Positions 1 through 7,236 of a stretch of 9,178 nt of DNA are shown in pieces. Both the position numbers and the translations under genes were made by a program. Location: the NCBI GenBank assembly GCA_027057185.1, contig JALUJE010000183.1, positions 1 through 9,178 on the forward strand, read 5' to 3'. The notes beneath the pieces were generated by a model. The model saw only the letters and a program-made list of their open reading frames with translations. It made no database searches and was not told the origin of the DNA. Source of the DNA: Helicobacteraceae bacterium (lineage in GTDB: Bacteria; Campylobacterota; Campylobacteria; Campylobacterales; Sulfurimonadaceae). The stretch's first letter is position 1. Every line of letters starts with the position of its first letter.

Positions 1-28
1 AGTTGATACGCTGCGTTTGTAATGCTCC

Positions 29-71
29 GTCCCAAGCATCACTATTTCCCCCTTTTAGTGGTGCTTGGGAC
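29..71. repeat. Long imperfect palindrome, REP-like dispersed repeat (putative)
   Basis: The arms at 29-44 and 56-71 pair over 16 positions with a single G-T wobble (39 with 61), around an 11-base loop made only of T and C. The arm core is CCCAAGCA / TGCTTGGG. Neither strand has a T-run after the stem, so it is a poor intrinsic terminator. Its flank (TTTGTAATGCTCCGTCCC) reads like the GCTTGGGA-type palindromes scattered between genes in many environmental bacteria, some of them associated with REP-associated tyrosine transposases. The hairpin is seen directly; the repeat-family assignment is from memory and is inference. Confidence 0.6.
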
Positions 72-110
72 CTTGAAAATAGATGTAAATTAAACCAAAC
101 TTTAACTTTC

Positions 111-140
111 TTGACAACACTCACTTTTAGCTAATAATTA
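111..140 (+). promoter_or_regulatory. Putative sigma-70 promoter of the RND efflux operon
   Basis: A perfect -35 hexamer TTGACA sits at 111-116. Candidate -10 hexamers in the AT-rich stretch behind it are TAATTA at 135-140 (18-base spacer) and TAATAA at 132-137 (15-base spacer). It lies 25-55 bases upstream of the first gene of the operon and downstream of the hairpin at 29-71. The -10 choice is ambiguous because the region is almost pure A/T. Confidence 0.5.
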
Positions 141-146
141 TTATCT
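132..146. promoter_or_regulatory. Fur-box-like operator overlapping the promoter
   Basis: The sequence TAATAATTATTATCT matches the Helicobacter Fur-box core TAATAATNATTATTA at 12 of 14 specified positions, and the E. coli-type 7-1-7 box TGATAATNATTATCA at 12 of 14. It overlaps the likely -10 element, where a bound repressor would block RNA polymerase. The match is seen directly; regulation by Fur or a relative is inference, and AT-rich DNA raises the chance of a random match. Confidence 0.4.
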
Positions 147-165
147 TTTAGATACACTTCCCATT

Positions 166-471
166 ATGACATTTAAATCACTCATCATGTCACTGTTACT
201 TAGTGCCTTTGTCTCTATAGCGTTTCACGACTATCTTGTCGGCTATTACCATGGTGATACTCAGATTGAGAACGCATTATCTCATATGTCAGAACAACCC
301 CTATGCACCGCCTCAACGGTTCATGAAATCATTCATCACAGCATGGTATTTTGTGCTACCGAAACTTCGGTCATGCCATCGACTCCCATGAGGCACCTGC
401 CCTATTTTACCAAGCCATCACAACGGCTTCAATCCTTACAGAAAAGTATTGATCGACCTCCAATAGCCTAA
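166..471 (+). CDS. Small His-rich exported protein heading the efflux operon, unknown family
   Basis: I do not recognise this 101-residue protein. It starts with a short n-region (MTFK) and a hydrophobic stretch at about residues 6-20, followed by S-I-A before Phe20, so a Sec signal peptide cleaved near residue 19 (or an N-terminal anchor) is likely and the rest would be periplasmic. The remainder has seven His (21, 29, 40, 53, 57, 58, 77), two Cys (47, 63) and several Met, spaced loosely rather than in a known metal motif. It is the first gene of the efflux operon, 54 bases before the outer-membrane factor gene. That placement resembles CzcI, the small periplasmic His-containing protein before czcCBA in Cupriavidus, but no CzcI sequence signature is visible. 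No good ribosome-binding site precedes the ATG; the in-frame ATG at 187 is a weaker alternative because it would remove the charged n-region. A periplasmic metal-binding or accessory role is inference. Confidence 0.62.
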   Translation: MTFKSLIMSLLLSAFVSIAFHDYLVGYYHGDTQIENALSHMSEQPLCTASTVHEIIHHSMVFCATETSVMPSTPMRHLPYFTKPSQRLQSLQKSIDRPPIA

Positions 472-525
472 TCTCTTTTTTCAATTTTATTATTTTTAAC
501 CATATTCACATTAAAAGAGATCCCT

Positions 526-1707
526 ATGAAAACCCTATTACTGATCTTGACACTCTGTGCATCAAGCTATGCATCGTCTATCAACATCAACCAATTGTTA
601 CAAAATGTCCAGGAAAATCATCCGAGTTTTAAAGCATCCAAAGAGGCCATTGAAGCACAGCATCTTCAACATGAAGCAGCCTTTAGTACTGCACCACTCT
701 CCTTTTTAGGTTCACTTGCCAATGCGACCCCAGCAGACGGCGACGATACCATTGAGTACTCTCTTGGTATTGAAAAAGAGTTTCGTCTTGGCAAACAAGC
801 TTATTACACTTCACAAATGGGACACTACGAGCATAAAGCTATGGAAATCGCAGCCAAACGCCGTCTGTTACTACTACAAAATCGTCTCAAGCAGGCGTAC
901 CATACCAGTTGTATCGAAAAAGAGAGTCTTACCGGCTATACGAAACTTCTGGAGCAGTTTGAACGCATTTACGCCAAAAAACTCAAAGCCTTTAATTATG
1001 GTGAAGTGTCCAAAAAAGAGCTCTTGCAACTTCGTCTTGAAAAGGAGCGTCTGAGTGAAAAAATCCATGCACTCACGGCCAATGAGACTAAAAATCGCCT
1101 CTATATTCTTGCCTTGGCACAACTCGATGACAATACTGAGCTCTCTTGTTATGATCTACTTCCGATACAACCTTTTTCCTCATCTCAAGAGCCATATTCC
1201 CTATCAAATACCATGTATAACAATCTCAATCTCAGTACCGACAGTGCTTTGAAACGGTATAAGGGAAACGTTAACTCCATGAGTGTTGCTCTTCATTATG
1301 ACAACGAAATCGATACACAACGCATTGGCGTCGATATCTCCATTCCACTCATGTTCACCTCCAAAAAGTATGAGAAAATGCGTTTAAGCTCATTGCATGA
1401 AAAGCAGAAGCTTCACTACGAAAAAGAATCACTTTATCTCGATAAACATGCCAAATCATTAGCATTAAAAACTAAACTGGCAACATTGTACCGACAATAT
1501 AAAAGCATCAATTCTCGAATGCAGACCTATCAACATGAACTCATACCGCTCATCGAAAAAAGCTACCGTCTCAATGAAAGTTCACTGATTGAATATCTCC
1601 TCTCTTATGCCAACTTCAATACCATCACTGAAGAGCGTAACCAGATCAAAAAAAATTACTACAACACCCTGTTTGAACTCTACAGCGTGTTGGAAATCAA
1701 GGAATAA
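526..1707 (+). CDS. TolC-family outer-membrane factor of the RND efflux system
   Basis: This 393-residue protein is the exit duct that would carry substrate across the outer membrane in the tripartite pump. It has a Sec signal peptide (MKTLLLILTL start, cleavage near A-S-S around residue 18). Cys11 is preceded by Leu, so it does not make a proper lipobox and the protein is probably not lipidated, unlike CusC. The rest is largely helical, with the internal duplication typical of the OEP family: the first repeat has F-N-Y-G-E-x-S-K-K-E-L-L at 156-167, the second Y-R-L-N-E-S-S-L-I-E-Y-L-L at 347-359. It is somewhat shorter than the usual 410-480 residues. The start is supported by the purine-rich AAAGAGA at 514-520, 5 bases before ATG. 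The adaptor gene follows after only 3 bases, so the two are co-transcribed. CzcC-like by context; the substrate cannot be read from this subunit. Confidence 0.88.
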   Translation: MKTLLLILTLCASSYASSININQLLQNVQENHPSFKASKEAIEAQHLQHEAAFSTAPLSFLGSLANATPADGDDTIEYSLGIEKEFRLGKQAYYTSQMGHYEHKAMEIAAKRRLLLLQNRLKQAYHTSCIEKESLTGYTKLLEQFERIYAKKLKAFNYGEVSKKELLQLRLEKERLSEKIHALTANETKNRLYILALAQLDDNTELSCYDLLPIQPFSSSQEPYSLSNTMYNNLNLSTDSALKRYKGNVNSMSVALHYDNEIDTQRIGVDISIPLMFTSKKYEKMRLSSLHEKQKLHYEKESLYLDKHAKSLALKTKLATLYRQYKSINSRMQTYQHELIPLIEKSYRLNESSLIEYLLSYANFNTITEERNQIKKNYYNTLFELYSVLEIKE

Positions 1708-1710
1708 CCC

Positions 1711-2781
1711 ATGAAAAAAGTCATATTACTCATCAGTACCGTACTCTCCCTTTATGCTTCCGATATTATAGTGTCGGCGGCACAGGAGCGCGATTGGCAT
1801 ATTCAAACGCAAGAGCTTAACAGCACAACAATCACCCCCAAAGCAACACTCTATGTAGAAGTTGTTACACCACCGAAACAACTCAAGACACTCTCACTCC
1901 CTATAGAAGTGACCATTAGTGATTTACATGTAAATTTATATGATCATGTCAAACAGGGCGATGCTCTGGTCAGTGTTAGCTCCGTATCATGGATTAAAAT
2001 ACAAAAAGATGCTATTGCTTCTAGTATTGACTACACGCACACTATTGGGGTAAATGAGCGCAAGCAGATGCTCTGTCATGAACAGATTATTGCTAAAAAA
2101 GAGTGTATTGCCTCTAAAGCAACACTACAAGAAGCACAAAATCGACTCAAAGCCGCTAAAGAACTTCTGCATGCGTACGGTGCTTCCGATACACTGATTG
2201 CCTCCATTACGAAACGTTACAAAGTCTATCCGACACTCACGCTTCATAGCCGTGTCAGTGGCCGCATTATTGCATTGCACACCGACATTGGCAGTAGTAT
2301 TGAAGCATTCCGCCCTATTGCCACCATTCAGCAAGAAGGAGATCTTTGGATCGAAGGAGCACTCAGTACTCAACATGCCGCACTACTTAAACAGGATGAA
2401 GCTGTAATTCTGCAAATAGGTACCAAGAAATTTTCCTCCAGAGTTCTCAATATTGCACCGTATATCAATACCAAAAATCAGACACAAAATGTGCGTTTCT
2501 CCATTGCAAAAGGGACAAACTTGCTACCGGGATTACGAACCTCTGCAATACTCTATTTACATGTAAATTCTGTAAAAATTCCTAAGAAAGCGCTTATTAA
2601 AGATGGAAAGAACAACATTGTATTTGTAAAAACAACTCAAGGTTACCGTAGTGTGGCAGTGACTATTGTGTCACAAGAAGGTGAACACTACTACCTAAAG
2701 CCCCAATCAGAACTGGAACGACCCGTTGCCGTTAATTCTGTTCTTATATTAAAAAATATGATGGATGGAAACAATGAATAA
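1711..2781 (+). CDS. Periplasmic adaptor (membrane fusion protein) of the RND efflux system
   Basis: This 356-residue HlyD/CusB/CzcB-type adaptor bridges the inner-membrane pump and the TolC-like duct. Signal peptide about residues 1-17 (MKKVILLISTVLSLYAS). The two halves of the barrel-sandwich (lipoyl-like) domain are at about 62-92 (V-K-Q-G-D at 80-84) and 176-208, separated by a helical hairpin at about 95-165. The hairpin tip carries R117, L121 and A128, the spacing of the R-L-S motif by which adaptors dock onto TolC, with Ala in place of Ser. Beta-barrel and membrane-proximal domains follow to about 345. The N-terminus lacks the Met cluster used by CusB for Cu/Ag binding, and no His-rich extension is present. 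Cys122 and Cys132 flank the hairpin tip, which is unusual. AAGGA at 1699-1703, inside the end of the previous gene, is 7 bases before the ATG. The 3' end overlaps the pump gene, indicating translational coupling. Confidence 0.88.
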   Translation: MKKVILLISTVLSLYASDIIVSAAQERDWHIQTQELNSTTITPKATLYVEVVTPPKQLKTLSLPIEVTISDLHVNLYDHVKQGDALVSVSSVSWIKIQKDAIASSIDYTHTIGVNERKQMLCHEQIIAKKECIASKATLQEAQNRLKAAKELLHAYGASDTLIASITKRYKVYPTLTLHSRVSGRIIALHTDIGSSIEAFRPIATIQQEGDLWIEGALSTQHAALLKQDEAVILQIGTKKFSSRVLNIAPYINTKNQTQNVRFSIAKGTNLLPGLRTSAILYLHVNSVKIPKKALIKDGKNNIVFVKTTQGYRSVAVTIVSQEGEHYYLKPQSELERPVAVNSVLILKNMMDGNNE

Positions 2782-5700
2782 AATTATTGAATTTTCCCTC
2801 TCTCAGAGGCTCTTTGTCTCGCTCCTTGCCCTTGCTATTTTAGGCTTTGGGGTCAAGTCTTACCACAATTTACCCATTGATGCCTTTCCGGATATCTCAC
2901 CGACACAGGTCAAAATTATTATGAAGTCAAGCGGTATGACACCCAATGAGATTGAATCTCGTATCACCACGCCCATTGAGATGAAAATGGTAGGTATTCC
3001 CCATCAAACCATCATGCGGTCCATTTCCAAGTACGGTCTATGCGATATTACCATTGACTTTCAAGACGGTACCGATATCTACTGGGCACGCCAACAAGTT
3101 GGTGAACGACTCAATGATATCCTCAAAGAACTGCCTGAAAATACCCGGGGAGGACTCGCCCCTATCAGCACGCCACTGAGCGATATTTTAATGTTTACCA
3201 TTGAATCTGACACCCTGAGCCTCACCGAAAAACGGACGCTACTAGATTGGGTTATTTCACCAAAAATTCGTTCTATCAGTGGTGTTGCCGAACTGAATGC
3301 ATTGGGCGGTATGGTCAAAACCTATGAAGTTGCACCCAACCTTGAGGCAATGCGAACCTACGGCATTACTCTCACGCAACTGTTTGATGCTCTTAAACAA
3401 AACAATCTTAACGACGGTGCCGGCCGAGTCACCCGTGGTGTCGAGAGCATTCTCGTGCGCAGCGTCGGTCGTATTACGAGTCTTGATGATATTAAAAAAA
3501 TCTCGGTTGCCTTTATTGACAACAAAAATATCCGTATTTCCGATATTGCCACCGTGGCATACGGTCATCTTACCCGTGCCGGCTTTGTCACCAAAGATGG
3601 ACGCTCTGAAGGGGTTCAAGGATTGGTTTTAGGACTTAAAGGTGTCAATACCACTCAGGTACTCGATGCCGTAAAATCAGAACTGCATGCTCTTGAAAAA
3701 GTCTTGCCTAAAGGGACTAGCATCAATATTTTTTATGACCGCTCCACATTAGTTGACCATGCGACCGATACTGTTAAAAAAGCCCTTCTTGAAGCCGTGA
3801 TTTTAATTGTGATTGTGCTACTGCTAATGCTAGGAAATTTTGCCTCGGCCTTTAGTGTGGCTCTTATTTTACCGTTTGCTCTACTGATGAGCTTTATGGC
3901 AATGGAATATTTCGGACTCAGTGCCAATCTCATGAGTCTAGGAGGTCTTGCCATTGCGGTGGGTATTCTCGTTGATTCCGCCGTGGTCATGGTCGAACAC
4001 ATTACCGCCGAACTGGGTGAACAACAGAACAAAAAACGCAACAAAATCACCATTATCTACAATGCCGCGATTGAGATGGCACCTTCCATTATCACCGGTG
4101 TGCTCATTATCATTATTGTCTTTATGCCACTACTTACGCTTGAGGGGCTGGAAGGAAAGCTCTTTAAACCGGTGGCATTGAGTATTGTCTTTGCGCTGTT
4201 TAGCTCGCTAATATTAGCTTTAACGCTAATTCCCGTCTTAAGCTCTTTTATTTTACAAAAACGTGAAGATAAAGAGTCCTTCCTCATCAAAGTGTTATTG
4301 CGGCTTTATGAACCAAGTCTTACCTGGTCATTGCGACATACGAAAACAGTCTTTATCTTCGTCATCGTCTTATTTATGATCGCACTCTACACCGCTACTA
4401 AAACCGGCAAAACATTTATGCCGACGATGGACGAAGGCAGTATTATTATCGGAGTGGAAATGCTTCCTTCCATTGGACTTGATGAGAGTCGCGAGCTCAA
4501 TCTCAAACTTCAGAAAACGCTACTTGAAAGTGTGCCCGAAATCGTCTCAATCATTGCACGTACCGGCAGTGATGAACTCGGACTTGACCCTATGAGTCTT
4601 AACGATACCGATACTTTTCTGGTTCTTAAACCAAAAAATGAGTGGCGCCAACCCTCAAAAGAAGCCCTTCTTGATGACATTCGTCATGTTTTAGACACCC
4701 TCAACGGTGTCGAATACAGTTTTACCCAACCCATCGAGATGCGCGTTTCCGAGATGCTCACAGGAGTTCGCGGTGATCTTGCCGTCGATATTTTTGGACA
4801 TGATAATGATGAGCTTGAACGTATTGCACTAAAAATTAAAGATGTTTTAGAACAGACTCCAGGCAGTAGTGATGTCTACAAAAAAGCCAATGAGGGAGTA
4901 GCCTATTTTGAACTGGAGTTCAACCAAGAAAATATGGGCTATTACGGTATCACTCAGCAAGAGATCAGTACCTACCTCAAGACTCTGGTTACCGGTGTGT
5001 CGGTCGGCATTGTCACCGAAGGAATGATTCGTGTCGATCTCATTGTCAAAGGAGATAAAAACCTGCAACGTTCTCTTGAAAACCTTGAAGCATTGCAATA
5101 TATTCTTCCTGATGGTAGCAGTGTTGCCCTCTCAAACTTTATGACGTTTCATCATAACAGTGGACCGGTACAAATTGAACATGAAAACGGCTATAGAAAA
5201 AGTGTTGTCCAGAGTAACGTTCAAGGACGCGATCTTGTCAGTTTTGTTGAAGAAGCCAAAGAGCGCATTGCCAAAGAAGTGACATTACCGGCAGGATACT
5301 CCCTCGCTTACGGTGGTGAGTTTGAAAACCAACAACGTGCCTCGGCTAAACTCATGCTCATTATTCCTATTGCCCTCTTTTTAGTCTTTATTTTACTCTT
5401 TGTCTCGTTTAAGTCACTCCCTCAAGCGGTTTTGGTACTGGTTAATGTTCCACTAGCACTAATTGGCGGCTTTATTGGTCTTTATCTTAGCGGCGAGTAT
5501 CTTTCCGTGCCTGCCTCTGTAGGCTTTATTGCATTATTGGGAATTGCCGTACTCAACGGGGTTGTTTTGGTCAACTATTTTAACTTTTTGCTACTCAAAG
5601 GCTATGACCTAAAAGATGCCGTCATAACCGGCTCTATTAAACGTTTTCGTCCTGTACTCATGACGGCTTCCATTGCCGCACTGGGTCTGTTACCTCTGAT

Positions 5701-5854
5701 GTTTGCCGATGGTCCGGGTTCTGAAATTCAACGTCCCTTAGCAATTGTCGTTATTAACGGGCTCATCAGTTCTACCCTACTCACCTTGGTGATTCTGCCG
5801 ATTCTGTATCTTATGATGATGCGTCATCACCACAATACAACAGAATCATCGTAA
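2765..5854 (+). CDS. Heavy-metal-efflux RND transporter (CusA/CzcA family)
   Basis: This is the inner-membrane proton/substrate antiporter of the tripartite exporter: 1029 residues, the normal family length. It has TM1 at about 15-31, the family motif F-P-D-I-S-P-T-Q-V at 41-49, a large periplasmic domain, TM2-6 at about 340-495, a second periplasmic domain from about 550 (F-M-P-x-M-D-E-G at 551-558; L-D-P-M at 607-610), and TM8-12 from about 863 to 1017. The TM4 proton-relay segment reads A-V-G-I-L-V-D-S-A-V-V-M-V-E at 398-411. It keeps D404 and E411 (CzcA D408 and E415), but A398 replaces CzcA D402, as in CusA. By my hand alignment the three CusA substrate Met (573, 623, 672) are absent. 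It best fits the loosely defined HME3-type pumps, so the substrate is unassigned. The tail has a short His cluster (1021-1023). ATG at 2774 (MNKIIEF) is a good alternative start, with GGA four bases upstream; either start overlaps the adaptor gene. Confidence 0.93.
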   Translation: METMNKIIEFSLSQRLFVSLLALAILGFGVKSYHNLPIDAFPDISPTQVKIIMKSSGMTPNEIESRITTPIEMKMVGIPHQTIMRSISKYGLCDITIDFQDGTDIYWARQQVGERLNDILKELPENTRGGLAPISTPLSDILMFTIESDTLSLTEKRTLLDWVISPKIRSISGVAELNALGGMVKTYEVAPNLEAMRTYGITLTQLFDALKQNNLNDGAGRVTRGVESILVRSVGRITSLDDIKKISVAFIDNKNIRISDIATVAYGHLTRAGFVTKDGRSEGVQGLVLGLKGVNTTQVLDAVKSELHALEKVLPKGTSINIFYDRSTLVDHATDTVKKALLEAVILIVIVLLLMLGNFASAFSVALILPFALLMSFMAMEYFGLSANLMSLGGLAIAVGILVDSAVVMVEHITAELGEQQNKKRNKITIIYNAAIEMAPSIITGVLIIIIVFMPLLTLEGLEGKLFKPVALSIVFALFSSLILALTLIPVLSSFILQKREDKESFLIKVLLRLYEPSLTWSLRHTKTVFIFVIVLFMIALYTATKTGKTFMPTMDEGSIIIGVEMLPSIGLDESRELNLKLQKTLLESVPEIVSIIARTGSDELGLDPMSLNDTDTFLVLKPKNEWRQPSKEALLDDIRHVLDTLNGVEYSFTQPIEMRVSEMLTGVRGDLAVDIFGHDNDELERIALKIKDVLEQTPGSSDVYKKANEGVAYFELEFNQENMGYYGITQQEISTYLKTLVTGVSVGIVTEGMIRVDLIVKGDKNLQRSLENLEALQYILPDGSSVALSNFMTFHHNSGPVQIEHENGYRKSVVQSNVQGRDLVSFVEEAKERIAKEVTLPAGYSLAYGGEFENQQRASAKLMLIIPIALFLVFILLFVSFKSLPQAVLVLVNVPLALIGGFIGLYLSGEYLSVPASVGFIALLGIAVLNGVVLVNYFNFLLLKGYDLKDAVITGSIKRFRPVLMTASIAALGLLPLMFADGPGSEIQRPLAIVVINGLISSTLLTLVILPILYLMMMRHHHNTTESS

Positions 5855-5911
5855 ACTACGCATTTTCCTCGTTCACGCGGGGAGGCACCCCTTTCATACA
5901 CTATTTTAAGA

Positions 5912-5917
5912 TATAAT
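5912..5917 (+). promoter_or_regulatory. Putative -10 box for the META/DUF2062 unit
   Basis: A perfect TATAAT lies 25 bases before the ATG at 5943, in the 88-base gap after the pump gene. No convincing -35 hexamer lies 16-18 bases upstream, which is usual for Campylobacterota sigma-70 promoters. It implies that the two downstream genes have their own transcription start near 5924. Confidence 0.5.
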
Positions 5918-5942
5918 TGCATTATTTAAGCGGGAGTATTGT

Positions 5943-6701
5943 ATGTATGCACTAATGATCTCAATAGTAACACTTTTTTTATGCTATAACACGCTCAACG
6001 CCACCGAGAAGGGGACGACCATTTATCATGCATCTAATACCATTGAAGGTACCCTGCTTTACAGAGAACGGATGATATTGCCTGCGGGATCATCTGTTGT
6101 CATCACATTAGAAGATCTGCCCTATACGGATACCCCCTCAACCATTATTGCCACCAAAACATTTAACGCACCCAAAGCATCACCTATTGCCTTTAGCCTG
6201 ACATACGATCGGAACGCTATCGAACCGGGTCGTCGTTATACGCTCCAAGCAGTGGTAGTGCACAAAGGCAACACCCTTTTTCACAGTGTTAGTCATGAGG
6301 ACCCCTTTCATACACCACTGACCATACTTCTGAAACGATCCTCACAAAAGCAGCAGAAGCCTCATATTGCTGACATTCACTGGAAACTCCTTCGTATTGA
6401 GAATGTCGCTATTGCTTCATCTGAAAAACTCCAAGATCCCAATTTTATTTTAAAAAAAGGAAATACTGTCCTTGGATTTACCGGTTGCAACCGTTTTGTG
6501 GGAACCTATACGTTACAAGATGAGCACATCCGTTTTTCACAGATCAGTGCAACCCCAATGCAATGCAGTAAGACCATGGAGACCGAGCAAGCCTTTAAAC
6601 ATGTCCTGCAGCAGGCACGTCACTACAGAGTCCGGGATAATATTTTGGAACTTTTTGACGATACTAACGTTATTGCAAGCTTTCGAGCGGTACATTTTTA
6701 G
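5943..6701 (+). CDS. Exported two-domain protein: YscW/YbaY-like domain plus META (HslJ-like) domain
   Basis: A 252-residue protein with an N-terminal signal sequence (hydrophobic 4-18, likely cleavage after L-N-A at residue 20). Cys14 lies within the hydrophobic core and has no proper lipobox, so lipidation is doubtful. Residues about 34-130 match the YscW/YbaY-type beta-sandwich: G-T-L-L-Y-R-E-R at 36-43, L-P-A-G at 46-49, L-x-Y-D at 86-89, then R-Y-T-L-x-A at 98-103. After a basic linker (131-140), residues about 144-250 form a META domain with the hallmark G-F-T-G-C-N-R-F at 178-185 and a second Cys at 208 (P-M-Q-C). META proteins such as E. coli HslJ are envelope-associated, with a loosely defined role in stress or novobiocin resistance; the biochemical function is unknown. 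GGGAG at 5932-5936, six bases before ATG, fixes the start. It is followed after 20 bases by the DUF2062 gene. Confidence 0.85.
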   Translation: MYALMISIVTLFLCYNTLNATEKGTTIYHASNTIEGTLLYRERMILPAGSSVVITLEDLPYTDTPSTIIATKTFNAPKASPIAFSLTYDRNAIEPGRRYTLQAVVVHKGNTLFHSVSHEDPFHTPLTILLKRSSQKQQKPHIADIHWKLLRIENVAIASSEKLQDPNFILKKGNTVLGFTGCNRFVGTYTLQDEHIRFSQISATPMQCSKTMETEQAFKHVLQQARHYRVRDNILELFDDTNVIASFRAVHF

Positions 6702-6721
6702 GAATAGGATATAACAACAGC

Positions 6722-7222
6722 ATGGTTCGTAAAGTATTTAAAAAAACCAGTAAATCCAGTAAACTCGATGCCTTAATAGAAAAATATCATATTCCCAAAG
6801 AGTTTCTCTCCATTAATCGAAAAACAGTTTCCAGAGCAGTAGCAATCGGCGCATTTGTAGCGGTTATTCCCATGCCCATGCAGATGCTGCTCATTGTATT
6901 TTTACTACCGATTTTCCGGTTTAATGCGCCCATTGGTCTGTTTATGGTGTGGCTTTCCAACCCACTGACCATGCCTTTTATGTACTACATTGAATACATT
7001 ACAGGCAACATACTGCTCATGCGTAACAGCGCTTTGGATGTTGAGATGTCACTGGAATGGTTCCAGCAAAATATGGGAAATATTGTCATTCCCCTCTATG
7101 TCGGCACCTTTTTTTACGCCATACTGCTCTCTACCTTTCTCTACATTCTCATTAATTATCTCTGGATCAAATCGGTTCACAATGAAAAGAAAAAGAAACG
7201 CTCACATAAAAAAAAGCACTAA
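6722..7222 (+). CDS. DUF2062 inner-membrane protein
   Basis: A 166-residue integral membrane protein of the uncharacterised DUF2062 family. The family signature is clear: G-A-F-V-A-V-I-P-M-P-M-Q at 43-54 and W-L-S-N-P-L-T-M-P at 77-85. Predicted membrane segments lie at about 38-64, 68-92 and 122-148. The N-terminus (residues 1-35) is basic and probably cytoplasmic. The C-terminus is a strongly basic tail (K156-K159 and K163-K165), also likely cytoplasmic; the family often carries short basic tails. AGGA at 6706-6709 is the nearest Shine-Dalgarno match but is 12 bases from the ATG, a little far. It lies 20 bases downstream of the META gene and is probably co-transcribed with it. Its last codons carry the poly-A and one stem arm of the terminator for the converging operon. 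No function is established for the family, and none is proposed. Confidence 0.85.
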   Translation: MVRKVFKKTSKSSKLDALIEKYHIPKEFLSINRKTVSRAVAIGAFVAVIPMPMQMLLIVFLLPIFRFNAPIGLFMVWLSNPLTMPFMYYIEYITGNILLMRNSALDVEMSLEWFQQNMGNIVIPLYVGTFFYAILLSTFLYILINYLWIKSVHNEKKKKRSHKKKH

Positions 7223-7236
7223 AACCCCCTGTGCTT
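7208..7236 (-). terminator. Intrinsic terminator of the efp-peptidase-DJ-1 operon
   Basis: On the minus strand, AAGCAC (7236-7231) pairs with GTGCTT (7219-7214) around an 11-base loop. A run of eight T follows (complement of A at 7215-7208, the first two inside the stem). The stop codon of the DJ-1 gene (7235-7237) overlaps the first arm, and the second arm plus the T-run lie inside the last codons of the converging DUF2062 gene. The plus strand has no T-run after the stem, so it works in one direction only. Confidence 0.75.

Noticed and set aside
3..134. Open frame on the plus strand running in from the left edge and ending at TAA 132-134
   Set aside because: It runs straight through the palindrome and the promoter, has no recognisable protein features, and open frames through such repeats are common by chance.
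488..493. TATTAT as a separate promoter for the TolC-like gene
   Set aside because: It lies in a low-complexity AT stretch with no -35 partner; the operon promoter upstream of 166 explains transcription.
3257..3619. 120-codon minus-strand frame inside the pump gene
   Set aside because: An antisense shadow of a well-conserved RND coding region, with no ribosome-binding site and no recognisable motif.
5879..5895. GGGG-AGGCA-CCCC-TTT as a terminator for the efflux operon
   Set aside because: The stem is only four base pairs and the T-run only three; too weak to call, though no better terminator was found in the 88-base gap.
5943..6002. Lipoprotein assignment for the YscW-META protein based on Cys14
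   Set aside because: The residues before Cys14 (L-F-L) do not fit a lipobox, and the Cys lies in the hydrophobic core of an ordinary signal peptide.
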